The notes beneath the pieces were generated by a model that saw nothing but the letters and a program-made list of their open reading frames with translations, made no database searches and was not told where the DNA came from. Position numbers and translations under genes: made by a program. From Clostridium sp. UBA4108 (lineage in GTDB: Bacteria; Bacillota; Clostridia; Clostridiales; Clostridiaceae), in NCBI GenBank assembly GCA_002381695.1, contig DFXM01000026.1, positions 55,108-89,609 on the forward strand: a DNA stretch of 34,502 nt, given 5' to 3'. Each line of letters begins with the position of its first letter. Position 1 is the first letter of the stretch. Positions 15,329 to 23,057 of the stretch are shown piece after piece.

Positions 15329-15373
15329 AGCTCAGAATTAATTGCCGTAGGGCAGTAAATTCTGAGCTTTTTT
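15329..15373 (+). terminator. Intrinsic terminator after array 3
   Basis: AGCTCAGAATT (15329-15339) pairs with AATTCTGAGCT (15358-15368), with an inner TTGCC/GGGCA pairing, then TTTTTT. It serves the ileS-LacI transcript and may also act on the convergent four-helix-bundle gene. Confidence 0.88.
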
Positions 15374-15414
15374 ATAGTTAGTTAAGTTTTTTTAATAAAG
15401 TGTTATTCATTTTC

Positions 15415-15765
15415 TTACTTATTATATTTTGATGTTTTTATTGATGCAGATAACATTTTTAACATCTCACTGCATAGATTGTAAAGGTTACTAATACATT
15501 GATTGTCGTATTTATCCACATGCCTAATTAATTCTAACCAATAAAGAGTTTCGTTACATTCTTTAATGGCAATGTACAATTTGTGTATAAAATCTTTTTT
15601 GCTCTCGGCATATCTTGCTTCTCTTATATTAGCACCTATACTTGTAGAGGATTTTAAAAATTGCCTAGATAATACATACTCATTATCCAATATTAATGTT
15701 TTATAAAATGATATTGACGCCATTGAGAAATACATACTTTTTTCCATTAAAATAGACTTATCCAT
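15415..15765 (-). CDS. Four-helix-bundle protein (S23 / 23S rRNA intervening-sequence type)
   Basis: A 116-residue, mostly helical protein. LKSSTSIGANIREARYAESKKDFIHKLYIAIKE...ETLYWLELI is the signature of the four-helix-bundle family first seen as ORFs inside 23S rRNA intervening sequences (TIGR02436), related to the Avd accessory protein of diversity-generating retroelements. Members form pentamers and some bind nucleic acid; the function of stand-alone copies is unknown. Here the gene sits alone between hairpin arrays 3 and 4. Its ribosome binding site AGGAG lies in the loop and right arm of a small hairpin AAAACT-AGG-AGTTTT (15770-15784, minus strand), so translation may be dampened. Confidence 0.9.
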   Translation of the reverse strand: MDKSILMEKSMYFSMASISFYKTLILDNEYVLSRQFLKSSTSIGANIREARYAESKKDFIHKLYIAIKECNETLYWLELIRHVDKYDNQCISNLYNLCSEMLKMLSASIKTSKYNK

Positions 15766-15769
15766 ATAA

Positions 15770-15784
15770 AAAACTCCTAGTTTT
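15770..15784 (-). promoter_or_regulatory. Hairpin covering the ribosome binding site of the four-helix-bundle gene
   Basis: On the minus strand AAAACT-AGG-AGTTTT is a perfect 6-bp stem whose loop and right arm contain AGGAG, the only plausible ribosome binding site for the ATG at 15765. It is a weak stem (four A-T pairs), so a modest effect is expected. Confidence 0.5.
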
Positions 15785-15860
15785 ATTCATATGGTAAGTC
15801 TATCCAATTGCTTGAATTAAAATACACTTTATTACTTACATGATATCTATTTCTATAATT

Positions 15861-16586
15861 CACTGTTGCGAAAACAACTCTCCTCTACGAACGCAGTGAG
15901 TACTTCTCTGTGCCTCGGCACCCTTCTCTACGAACGAAGTGAGTTACTTCTCTGTGCCCCGGCATTCCTTCTCTACGAACAAAGTGAGTACTTCTCTGTG
16001 CCTTGGCACTCCTTCTCTACGAACGAAGTGAGTACTTCTCTGTGCCTCTGGCACTCCTTCTCTACGAACGCAGTGAGTACTTCTCTGTGCCCCGGCACTC
16101 CTTCCCTACGAACGCAGTGAGTACTTCTCTGTGCCCCGGCACCCTTTCTCTACGAACAAAGTGAGTACTTCTCTGTGCCCCGGCATTCCTTCTCTACGAA
16201 CAAAGTGAGTACTTCTCTGTGCCTTGGCACTCCTTCTCTACGAACGAAGTGAGTTACTTCTCTGTGCCCCGGCATTCCTTCTCTACGAACAAGGTGAGTA
16301 CTTCTCTGTGCCTTGGCACTCCTTCTCTACGAACGAAGTGAGTACTTCTCTGTGCCCCGGCACTCCTTCTCTACGAACAAAGTGAGTACTTCTCTGTGCC
16401 TCTGGCACTCCCTCTCTACGAACAAAGTGAGTACTTCTCTGTGCCTCGGCACTCCTTCTCTACGAACAAAGTGAGTACTTATCTGTGCCTTGGCACTCCT
16501 TCTCTGCAACCTTGGTTGCAATTCTCTGTGAGCCAAGCTCACAATTCACTGTGCCTATGGCACATTTCTCTGTGAGCTTCGCTCAC
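15861..16586 (-). repeat. Mini-hairpin array 4 (largest), abutting the hydrogenase stop codon
   Basis: Fourteen tandem units of about 44-45 bp (unit starts near 15886, 15931, 15971, then every 44-45 bp to about 16460). Each has two modules: ACGAAC-N3-GTGAGT and GTGCC-N2/3-GGCAC, joined by CTTCTCT. At the right end are GCAACC-TT-GGTTGC-like, GTGAGC-CAA-GCTCAC, GTGCC-TAT-GGCAC and GTGAGC-TTC-GCTCAC (16572-16586). The last is 1 bp from the hydrogenase stop (16588-16590). Loop bases vary (GAA, AAA, GCA, AAG) while stems are kept. The left end reads CAGTGAATTATAGAAA on the minus strand, similar to the end of arrays 3 and 5. Confidence 0.93.
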
Positions 16587-16587
16587 C

Positions 16588-18078
16588 CTACCTATGCATA
16601 TTAATAGTATCCATTAACTCAACATTATCATTATCAATTATATTTTTCTTAGTTGAAGTCTTATTTTCCTTCATGAAGGTATTTTTTGTGCTAAGAGGAG
16701 GAAGTATAGTTCCAGCTCCGTTTATGCATCCACCTTGGCACATCATTCCTTCTATAAAGTTGCCTGGAAGTTTATTAACTTTAGCTAAAGTTAATGCTTT
16801 TTTTACATCATCAGCACCAGAGACTTTCACAGGTTTAAAAGGTGTAGTTATTTTTTCTGTTTGAATATAGTTTTCTATAGCAGCAGTTAAACCACCAGCC
16901 ATACCAAATCCTCTTCCGAATACAGAACCATCATTCACAACATCTTCTTCACAGTGTTCAGGATCCATATCGCAAGCTGCTAAAAGTGCAGATAATTCCT
17001 CAAAGGTTAAAACATAATCAATGGAACCACTTAACTCTTCACGCCTAATTTCAGCTTTTTTAGCTGTACAAGGTCCTATAAATACTACTCTAGTATTATC
17101 ACTTTTACTCTTTATAAGTCTTCCAAGAGCTATCATTGGAGATACTGTATTAGAGGCATATTTAACATCCTCAGGAAATTTCTTTTCCATATAACTTAGG
17201 AAGCCTGGGCAACATGAACTAGTCATAAGCTTATCTCCATTTTCCATTCTCTCCACAAACTCATTACTTTCATTAATTGTTACCAAATCAGCGCCACAAG
17301 ATACTTCTAACATGGAATTAAAACCAATATTTTCAATAGCTTTCTTAATTTGTCCTAAGGTTACATTTGGACCAAACTGACCAGCTATTGAAGGGGCAAC
17401 TATGGCGACCATATTTAAATCATTTCTCTTTAATCTTTTAGCTACAGGAGCTATAAGACTCTTATCAGAAATAGCACCAAAAGGACAGGCGGTCATGCAT
17501 GAACCACATTGAACACAAAGTTCTTCCTTAATCATAGCTTGTCTATTATCTGGATTTACAGAAAGTGCTCCAGTAGGACATACAACCTTACAAGGTCGAA
17601 CAACATCCGAAATAGCATCATAAGGACAGGCTTTTTTACACAATCCACACTCCTTACAAAGCTCCTGATTGATATATGCTCTACCACCCACAGAAGTCAT
17701 AGCTTTTGCAGGGCATACCTCTCTACACTTATGAGCAATACATCCTCTACATGCTTCAGTAACAGTGTACCTATCTATAGGACAAGTATCGCAGGCTGCT
17801 TCAATTACATATATGATTTGCGGACTTGATTTAATATCTATTAAATCAGCATCATTTTCTCCCACTGGTAAGTAACCAGCAGCAAGTTTCGCACGTTGGT
17901 TTACAATAGCTCTCTCTTTATAAACACAACATCTATATTTAGGTTTTTCCTTATCTACAATATGGTAATGAATATTAAATAAATTATCAGTGGTCAATTT
18001 ATCGTTCATTGCAAGAATAGCAATTTGTTTTAATACTTCATGTTTAATTTGCTTTAAATGAGTCTCAAATATAAACAT
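16588..18078 (-). CDS. Monomeric [FeFe] hydrogenase, group-B-like
   Basis: A 496-residue protein; the start is the ATG at 18078 because GGGGGG lies just before it, not the upstream ATG of the longer frame. The N-terminal part has Cys-rich iron-sulfur sites: CRGCIAHKC...CP (110-122), CKECGLCKKACP (141-152) and CVQCGSCMTACP (188-199). The H-cluster domain has all three signatures: TSSCCPGF (286-293), GPCTAKKAE (335-343) and EGMMCQGGC (443-451), with the four Cys that hold the cluster. The GPCTAKKAE and EGMxCxGGC forms suggest the group B family, common in Clostridium and thought to handle H2 with ferredoxin; physiological role is less known than for group A. No partner subunits are adjacent. 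The stop codon is 1 bp from hairpin array 4. Confidence 0.93.
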   Translation of the reverse strand: MFIFETHLKQIKHEVLKQIAILAMNDKLTTDNLFNIHYHIVDKEKPKYRCCVYKERAIVNQRAKLAAGYLPVGENDADLIDIKSSPQIIYVIEAACDTCPIDRYTVTEACRGCIAHKCREVCPAKAMTSVGGRAYINQELCKECGLCKKACPYDAISDVVRPCKVVCPTGALSVNPDNRQAMIKEELCVQCGSCMTACPFGAISDKSLIAPVAKRLKRNDLNMVAIVAPSIAGQFGPNVTLGQIKKAIENIGFNSMLEVSCGADLVTINESNEFVERMENGDKLMTSSCCPGFLSYMEKKFPEDVKYASNTVSPMIALGRLIKSKSDNTRVVFIGPCTAKKAEIRREELSGSIDYVLTFEELSALLAACDMDPEHCEEDVVNDGSVFGRGFGMAGGLTAAIENYIQTEKITTPFKPVKVSGADDVKKALTLAKVNKLPGNFIEGMMCQGGCINGAGTILPPLSTKNTFMKENKTSTKKNIIDNDNVELMDTINMHR

Positions 18079-18211
18079 TTTATCCCCCCTAAACCCAAAA
18101 ATGTGACAATACTTTAACAATATTTATTATAACATTAAATTATCGACATAGAAAGCCAAAATAGATGAAATACTAGTTATTATTATTAAATTATAAAAAA
18201 AGGGAGATATT

Positions 18212-18551
18212 GTGAGAAGTAGTAATAAGAGAGAACTTTATAATAACTTAGTTTTAAAATTATAATAACTTCTTATAAAATTTAATGAGTTAAACAAACC
18301 TATACTTATAATTATAAATGGGGAATTTACTAAGAAAGTGACGGTTATAGTAAATAAAATATTAGTATTTATAACTCATGAATTTTTAAATTTAATCGAT
18401 ATAGAAGAAATCTTTTTTGAAGAAGATGAGGATATGAATATGGATATTTTAAAGCATATATTGGGATAGGATGCCAGAAAGAGGAAAGGCAAATATACTT
18501 TACTGTAGAGAGCTTAGTAATTTATATAAAAATAAAAAAATTTAGAATTAT
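18212..18551 (+). pseudogene. Possible decayed small gene in a 720-bp gap
   Basis: The gap between the hydrogenase and the sensor kinase is AT-rich. After GGGAGA a GTG (18212) opens a frame reading RSSNKRELYNNLVLKL, then two stops, then in the same frame about 60 codons including KPILIIINGEFTKKV and LIDIEEIFFEEDEDMNMDILKHIL and a stop (about 18469). A +1 shift continues MPERGKANILYCRELSNLYK (from about 18471). The protein-like stretches broken by stops and a shift suggest a decayed gene, but I recognise no family and chance cannot be excluded in AT-rich DNA. I see nothing supportable in 18552-18790. Confidence 0.3.
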
Positions 18552-18802
18552 TAAACTTTACTGAAAATATATTAAAAAACAAGAGTATATATTGTTAAAA
18601 ATATCACTAAAAGATATGAAAAATACTGCGTAGTAATTAATTATAAAATTGGATATCTATATATTTTAAAATATACTATTATGAAGAAATTATGAAGGAA
18701 ATTCATAGCAGTAAGCGAATTAACATATTCAAGGATGTAAGATGATTAATAATAAGTAATCACCAATATAGAAAAATTATATAGAATAATTGGGGTGTTA
18801 AA

Positions 18803-20443
18803 ATGCTATTTGTTGAATTAATGCAGAGAATGTCCTTGGTGGCAATGGCTGCATACGTATTTACTAGAATCAAAACCTTCAATAGCTTTTTTCAAAATGG
18901 TATATCCTATAGAGATAAAATAAGTATTGTAATATTTTTTTCTTTCTTAGCTATAATGGGAAATTATCTAGGTATACCAATAATTGATAACGCTTTAGTA
19001 AATACTCGTCCTATAGGAGTAATAACTGCTGGTTACATAGGGGGACCAGCAATTGGTGCCTTGGTTGGTTTTATAGCAGGATTACACAGATATACATTAG
19101 GAGGGGTTACAGCTCTTGCCTGCGCTTTAGCATCAGTGGCTGAGGGGTTAATTGGGAGTTTTTTTGCAAGGAAATTAAAAACTGGCGATTTTAAAATTAG
19201 ACAAGCTATTTGTGCTAGTATATTTGCAGAATTAACTCAATATTTAATTATATTGATTGTAGGAAAACCTTTTAACATAGCAGTGGAGGTAGTAAAAGTA
19301 ATCTTTATTCCTATGTTGTTTGTAAATACCGTTGGAGTGGCGATATTTGTTGCTATTATTAAGGAATCAAAAATATATTTACAAAACTATAAAGCAGAGG
19401 AAACGCTTAAAACCTTAAGGATTGCAAAAAAGGCAACCTACCATATGAAGCTTGGTTTTACAAAAGAAAATATAGAGAAGTTTATAAATGAAATTCAAGG
19501 AGTAGCTAATGTGATAGGAGTATTCTTTGTAAATGAAAAAAATACTATTATCATGAATAATATTAATGTAGAGAAAGAAAAAATTTTAAAGTGGTGCAGC
19601 ACTATAGGAAATTACAGTAATGACCATATACAACTACATTATGAGTATAAAGATAAATTAAGGGAGTATCCCATATTTATAAATACTGTTAAGGTAAATA
19701 ATAAATGCAGAGGATATTTTGGAATAAAGGTAAAATCTCAATATGACATAAAAAATTGTTTTGATTTATGTGAAGAGTTAAGTAGTATCTTATCTAATGA
19801 ACTGGAGATATATGAACTGAATAAACTTGCAAAACAAGGAGTGGAAGCTAACTATAGGGCATTGATACAACAAATACATCCCCATTTTTTATTTAATTCC
19901 TTAACAACCATTGCATCACTATGTAGAACTAATCCAGAGAAGGCGAGATTTTTAATATTAGAGCTATCAAATTATTTTAGGACAACATTAAAGAGAAAAG
20001 AAGATTTTGCATCTCTAGAAAAAGAACTAGAATTTTTAACATCTTATTTAAATATTGAAAAGGCTAGATTTGGAGAGAGATTGTCAATAAATATAAATGT
20101 TGAAGATGAGCTATTAACTATAATGGTGCCAGTATTTATACTGCAGCCGTTAATTGAGAATGCAATAAAGCATGGAATTTTACCTAAAATAAAGGGTGGA
20201 AAAGTAGATTTAACAATTAGGGAAGAAGAAAATTATTATGTATTTATAGTAGAGGATGATGGAGTAGGCATAGATGAAGAAAGATTAAAAAACATTATGT
20301 TCTCTGAAAATTCTGGAATAGGTATAAGAAATGTAAATGAAAGATTAAAGCTTTTATATGGGGAAGAGAGTGGGCTAGATATTAGAAGTAAATGCGATGA
20401 GGGAACTACAGTATTATTTAAAATACCAAAGGAGCTGATTTAG
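18803..20443 (+). CDS. LytS/BtsS-type sensor histidine kinase
   Basis: A 546-residue membrane kinase. Residues about 1-175 form a multi-pass sensor of the 5TM-5TMR_LYT type (GNYLGIPIIDNALVNTRPIGVITAGYIGGPAIGALVGFIAGLHRY region). A GAF-like middle domain follows (about 200-340). The kinase part has IHPHFLFNSL, where His361 is the likely phosphorylation site, then LIENAIKHGI, DDGVGID and GIGIRNVNERL for ATP binding. Relatives sense pyruvate (BtsS, YpdA, Bacillus LytS). It ends 3 bp before the response regulator, so the two are translationally coupled, and a CstA-family transporter follows. This context strengthens a role in pyruvate or related carbon uptake; the ligand is inferred. Confidence 0.93.
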   Translation: MLFVELMQRMSLVAMAAYVFTRIKTFNSFFQNGISYRDKISIVIFFSFLAIMGNYLGIPIIDNALVNTRPIGVITAGYIGGPAIGALVGFIAGLHRYTLGGVTALACALASVAEGLIGSFFARKLKTGDFKIRQAICASIFAELTQYLIILIVGKPFNIAVEVVKVIFIPMLFVNTVGVAIFVAIIKESKIYLQNYKAEETLKTLRIAKKATYHMKLGFTKENIEKFINEIQGVANVIGVFFVNEKNTIIMNNINVEKEKILKWCSTIGNYSNDHIQLHYEYKDKLREYPIFINTVKVNNKCRGYFGIKVKSQYDIKNCFDLCEELSSILSNELEIYELNKLAKQGVEANYRALIQQIHPHFLFNSLTTIASLCRTNPEKARFLILELSNYFRTTLKRKEDFASLEKELEFLTSYLNIEKARFGERLSININVEDELLTIMVPVFILQPLIENAIKHGILPKIKGGKVDLTIREEENYYVFIVEDDGVGIDEERLKNIMFSENSGIGIRNVNERLKLLYGEESGLDIRSKCDEGTTVLFKIPKELI

Positions 20444-20446
20444 TAT

Positions 20447-21235
20447 ATGGAGATAATACATTGTTTGATTGTGGAAGACGAGATACCAGTTAAAGATGAA
20501 CTTTTATATATGCTTAAAGATTTTGAAAGAATAGAGATTATGTCTCACCAATCTAATGGAGAGGATGCACTTAATTATCTAAAAAATAATAAAGTAGATT
20601 TGCTTCTTATAGATATAAACATTCCTGGTATTAATGGAATACAGGTCGCAGAGAGATTAAGGGAAATGGATTTTAAAGGGATAATCATCTTCATAACTTC
20701 TTATGATAATTATGCTATAAAAGCCTTTGAATTAGAGGCTGTAGATTACATATTAAAGCCCTTTGATAAGAAAAGAATAGATTTAGCTATAAACAAAGTG
20801 TATAGACATTATGAAAATAAAAGTAATAGACATAGAATAGAAGAAGATCATCTTGAAGCCAAGGTTCAGGAATTAATTCAGCATATAGAAAAAGATAAGA
20901 ATAGATTGAAAAAATTCCCATGTAATTTATATGGAAGAACCATATTTTTAGATATGGATGAGATATATTTTTGTTTTTCCTTAAATGATTGTACTTATGT
21001 AAAAACAAAGAGTGTGGAGTATTTAACATCTTTTACCCTCAATGAAATAGATGAAAAAACAGGTTTTTTCAGGGTTCATAGGAGTTTTATTATAAATATA
21101 AATTATATAAAGGAGTGTTATGCTCTTTTTAACTATAATTTTAAAATAGTTATGAGTGATGATGAAAATACTGAAATACCAGTAAGTAGAAATAAAGTTA
21201 AGGATTTAAAAATAGAGCTAGGCCTTAAGTCATAA
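20447..21235 (+). CDS. LytTR-family response regulator
   Basis: A 262-residue two-domain regulator. The receiver (1-125) has acidic VEDE, phospho-acceptor Asp56 in LLLIDINIPG, FITSY and VDYILKPF with the conserved Lys. The C-terminal LytTR DNA-binding domain (about 155-258) has IYFCFSLNDCTYVKT, FFRVHRSFIININYI and IPVSRNKVKDLK. LytTR proteins bind two direct repeats about 21 bp apart. Such a pair is visible upstream of the following transporter gene (21266-21296). It is the partner of the LytS-like kinase immediately upstream, from which it is separated by 3 bp, with AAGGAG inside the kinase gene end serving as ribosome binding site. Confidence 0.94.
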   Translation: MEIIHCLIVEDEIPVKDELLYMLKDFERIEIMSHQSNGEDALNYLKNNKVDLLLIDINIPGINGIQVAERLREMDFKGIIIFITSYDNYAIKAFELEAVDYILKPFDKKRIDLAINKVYRHYENKSNRHRIEEDHLEAKVQELIQHIEKDKNRLKKFPCNLYGRTIFLDMDEIYFCFSLNDCTYVKTKSVEYLTSFTLNEIDEKTGFFRVHRSFIININYIKECYALFNYNFKIVMSDDENTEIPVSRNKVKDLKIELGLKS

Positions 21236-21264
21236 TATGAAATGCTTTTCAGCCTAGTTTTTTT
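21218..21264 (+). terminator. Intrinsic terminator after the response regulator
   Basis: CTAGGC (21218-21223) pairs with GCCTAG (21252-21257), and an inner stem TGAAA/TTTCA lies close by, followed by seven T. The hairpin overlaps the last codons. The inner segment TGAAATGCTTTTCA (21238-21251) also resembles a catabolite-responsive element but has GC instead of CG at the centre. Confidence 0.65.
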
Positions 21265-21265
21265 A

Positions 21266-21333
21266 CACTTCAACAGGTATTTTTGTATGTTCACTCTTAA
21301 ATCATGTGTATATATTTATATTTATTATATAAT
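21266..21333 (+). promoter_or_regulatory. Candidate LytTR-controlled promoter of the CstA-family gene
   Basis: A good -10 box TATAAT (21328-21333) has a poor -35 (TGTGTA at 21305-21310, 17-bp spacer), typical of activator-dependent promoters. Upstream, two TTCA-core repeats (CACTTCAAC from 21266 and TATGTTCACT around 21286-21295) have their TTCA cores exactly 21 bp apart, the spacing bound by LytTR dimers. The second repeat ends about 10 bp before the -35. Confidence 0.5.
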
Positions 21334-21379
21334 AAAGTAAAATTTAAGGGATATATTCATATGAGTAAGGGGGATTTAT

Positions 21380-22831
21380 ATGATATCTTTTTTAGCTTCT
21401 ATAGCATTATTAGTCATTAGTTATTTTGTCTATGGTAAATTTACAGAGAAAATGTTTGGTATGGACGAAAATCGTGTTACACCAGCCATAAGACTTGAAG
21501 ATGGAGTGGATTTTGTTAAACTTCCACCATTTAAAGTTTTTCTAATACAATTTCTCAATATTGCAGGATTAGGTCCAATCTTTGGAGCCATTTCTGGAGC
21601 ACTATGGGGACCGGTTGCATTTTTATGGATAGTGTTTGGATGTATTTTTGCAGGAGGAGTGCATGACTATTTTTCAGGGATGTTATCTCTTCGTCATGAT
21701 GGAGCTAGTATACCGGAAGTTGTAGGAAAATATCTTGGAAACGGCTTTAAACAATTTATGAGAGGCTTCTCTGTTATTTTATTAGTGCTAGTTGGAACAG
21801 TATTTATGACAGGACCAGCATCACTTTTGGCAAGCTTAACGCCAGCAAACTTGGACAAAACCTTTTGGTTATACGTAATACTTGTTTACTATATTTTAGC
21901 AACTATACTTCCTATAGATAAAATCATTGGTAAAATATATCCTATATTTGGAGTATGTTTACTAATAATGGCAGTAGGAGTAGGAGGGGGAATTTTACTT
22001 GGAGATTTTACTATACCAGAAATAACTCTTCAAAATTTACACCCAAGTAATTTACCTATATGGCCATTGATGTTTGTAACTATCGCTTGTGGAGCAATTT
22101 CGGGCTTCCACGCTACTCAATCACCTATGATGGCTAGGTGTATAGAAAATGAAAAGCAAGGAAGAGCATCTTTCTTTGGTGCAATGATAGCAGAAGGTAT
22201 TGTTGCTCTAATTTGGGCAGCAGCTGCAATGACTTTCTTTAATGGAACAGGTGGCTTAGCAACGGCCTTGGCAGAACAAGGAGGACAAGCTGGAATTGTG
22301 CATGTAATATCTACTTCATTACTAGGAAAAGTAGGAGGAGTACTTGCTATATTAGGAGTCATAGTGTGTCCTGTAACTTCAGGAGACACAGCTTTCAGAA
22401 GTGCTAGATTAACTATAGCAGATTTTATGAATATTAAACAAGAAAAAATTAGGAGTAGAATATCTTTAAGTCTACCGTTATTTATAATAGCTTATGCATT
22501 AACCTTTATAGATTTTAATATAATATGGAGATACTTTGCATGGTCAAATCAAACTTTAGCCACTATTGTACTATGGACTGGAGCAATGTATATGGTTTAT
22601 ATTAAGAAGTCTCATTGGTTTGTAACCATACCTGCAACTTTTATGACAGCAGTTTCAGTCACATATATATTAGTAGCACCAGAAGGCTTTAAACTTGCCA
22701 CATCTATAGCTTATCCTATGGGTATAATATCAGCTATTGCAGCTTTAGTTATTTTCTTATACGCATCAAATAAGAAAAAAAGCTTAAATACCCCAGAAAA
22801 AAGTGAGCGAGGTAAAGGCGTCAATTACTAA
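21380..22831 (+). CDS. cstA: CstA-family transporter (pyruvate/peptide)
   Basis: A 483-residue membrane protein with a dozen or more hydrophobic segments. Family marks are FLNIAGLGPIFGAISGALWGPVAFLW, GGVHDYFSGMLSLRHDGASIPEV, FHATQSPMMARCIENE and VTSGDTAFRSARLTIADF. It is the short form of carbon-starvation protein A. E. coli CstA and BtsT import pyruvate, and older work proposed peptides. The GGGGG ribosome binding site is strong. It follows the LytS/LytTR pair with its own promoter, echoing the BtsS-BtsR-BtsT layout. The substrate is inferred from that analogy. Confidence 0.93.
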   Translation: MISFLASIALLVISYFVYGKFTEKMFGMDENRVTPAIRLEDGVDFVKLPPFKVFLIQFLNIAGLGPIFGAISGALWGPVAFLWIVFGCIFAGGVHDYFSGMLSLRHDGASIPEVVGKYLGNGFKQFMRGFSVILLVLVGTVFMTGPASLLASLTPANLDKTFWLYVILVYYILATILPIDKIIGKIYPIFGVCLLIMAVGVGGGILLGDFTIPEITLQNLHPSNLPIWPLMFVTIACGAISGFHATQSPMMARCIENEKQGRASFFGAMIAEGIVALIWAAAAMTFFNGTGGLATALAEQGGQAGIVHVISTSLLGKVGGVLAILGVIVCPVTSGDTAFRSARLTIADFMNIKQEKIRSRISLSLPLFIIAYALTFIDFNIIWRYFAWSNQTLATIVLWTGAMYMVYIKKSHWFVTIPATFMTAVSVTYILVAPEGFKLATSIAYPMGIISAIAALVIFLYASNKKKSLNTPEKSERGKGVNY

Positions 22832-22850
22832 AAACTAAATTATAGGATAA

Positions 22851-22886
22851 AAAACTAACTGGTTATTCTAATCAGTTAGTTTTTTT
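22851..22886 (+). terminator. Intrinsic terminator of cstA
   Basis: AAAACTAACTG (22851-22861) pairs with CAGTTAGTTTT (22873-22883), loop of 11 nt, followed by T up to 22886. Confidence 0.9.
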
Positions 22887-22893
22887 AATATAT

Positions 22894-22934
22894 GGCTCTG
22901 TTTTAAATGATTGTTGATTTTAAAACTACATATT
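22894..22934 (+). repeat. Insertion-sequence-end-like segment (copy A)
   Basis: It reads GGCTCTGTTTTAA, 17 bases, then AACTACATATT, the same layout as 2704-2754 (minus strand) and 8725-8763 (minus strand). It lies in the 226-bp gap between cstA and the MBOAT gene; no transposase is next to it. Confidence 0.5.
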
Positions 22935-23057
22935 ATTACTCTATAGTTTAAACTAAACTTAACCTAAATACTATTGCATTACCTAAAAATAGTTGATAAT
23001 ATTATTCTTATTGGGTATATTCTCAATAGATTAGTTTATTTAAGGGAGAGAGATTAG

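Noticed and set aside
15866..16542. Open frames of 84 (plus) and 71 (minus) codons within array 4
   Set aside because: The 45-bp unit has a length divisible by three and few stops, so open frames arise by chance. They are periodic and have no ribosome binding site.
15861..16586. Regular array resembling a CRISPR
   Set aside because: There are no unique spacers of constant length: both parts of each unit are repeats. Units are palindromic throughout and no cas genes are present.
18079..18120. Longer hydrogenase start at 18120
   Set aside because: The upstream ATG has no ribosome binding site, while GGGGGG is well placed before the ATG at 18078, which gives a usual N-terminus.
22117..22389. 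Open frame antisense to cstA
   Set aside because: A shadow of the transporter gene with Pro/Ala/Ile-rich composition and no ribosome binding site. The same applies to other antisense frames over ileS, nrdD, the AlgI-like and AlgX-like genes and tarJ.
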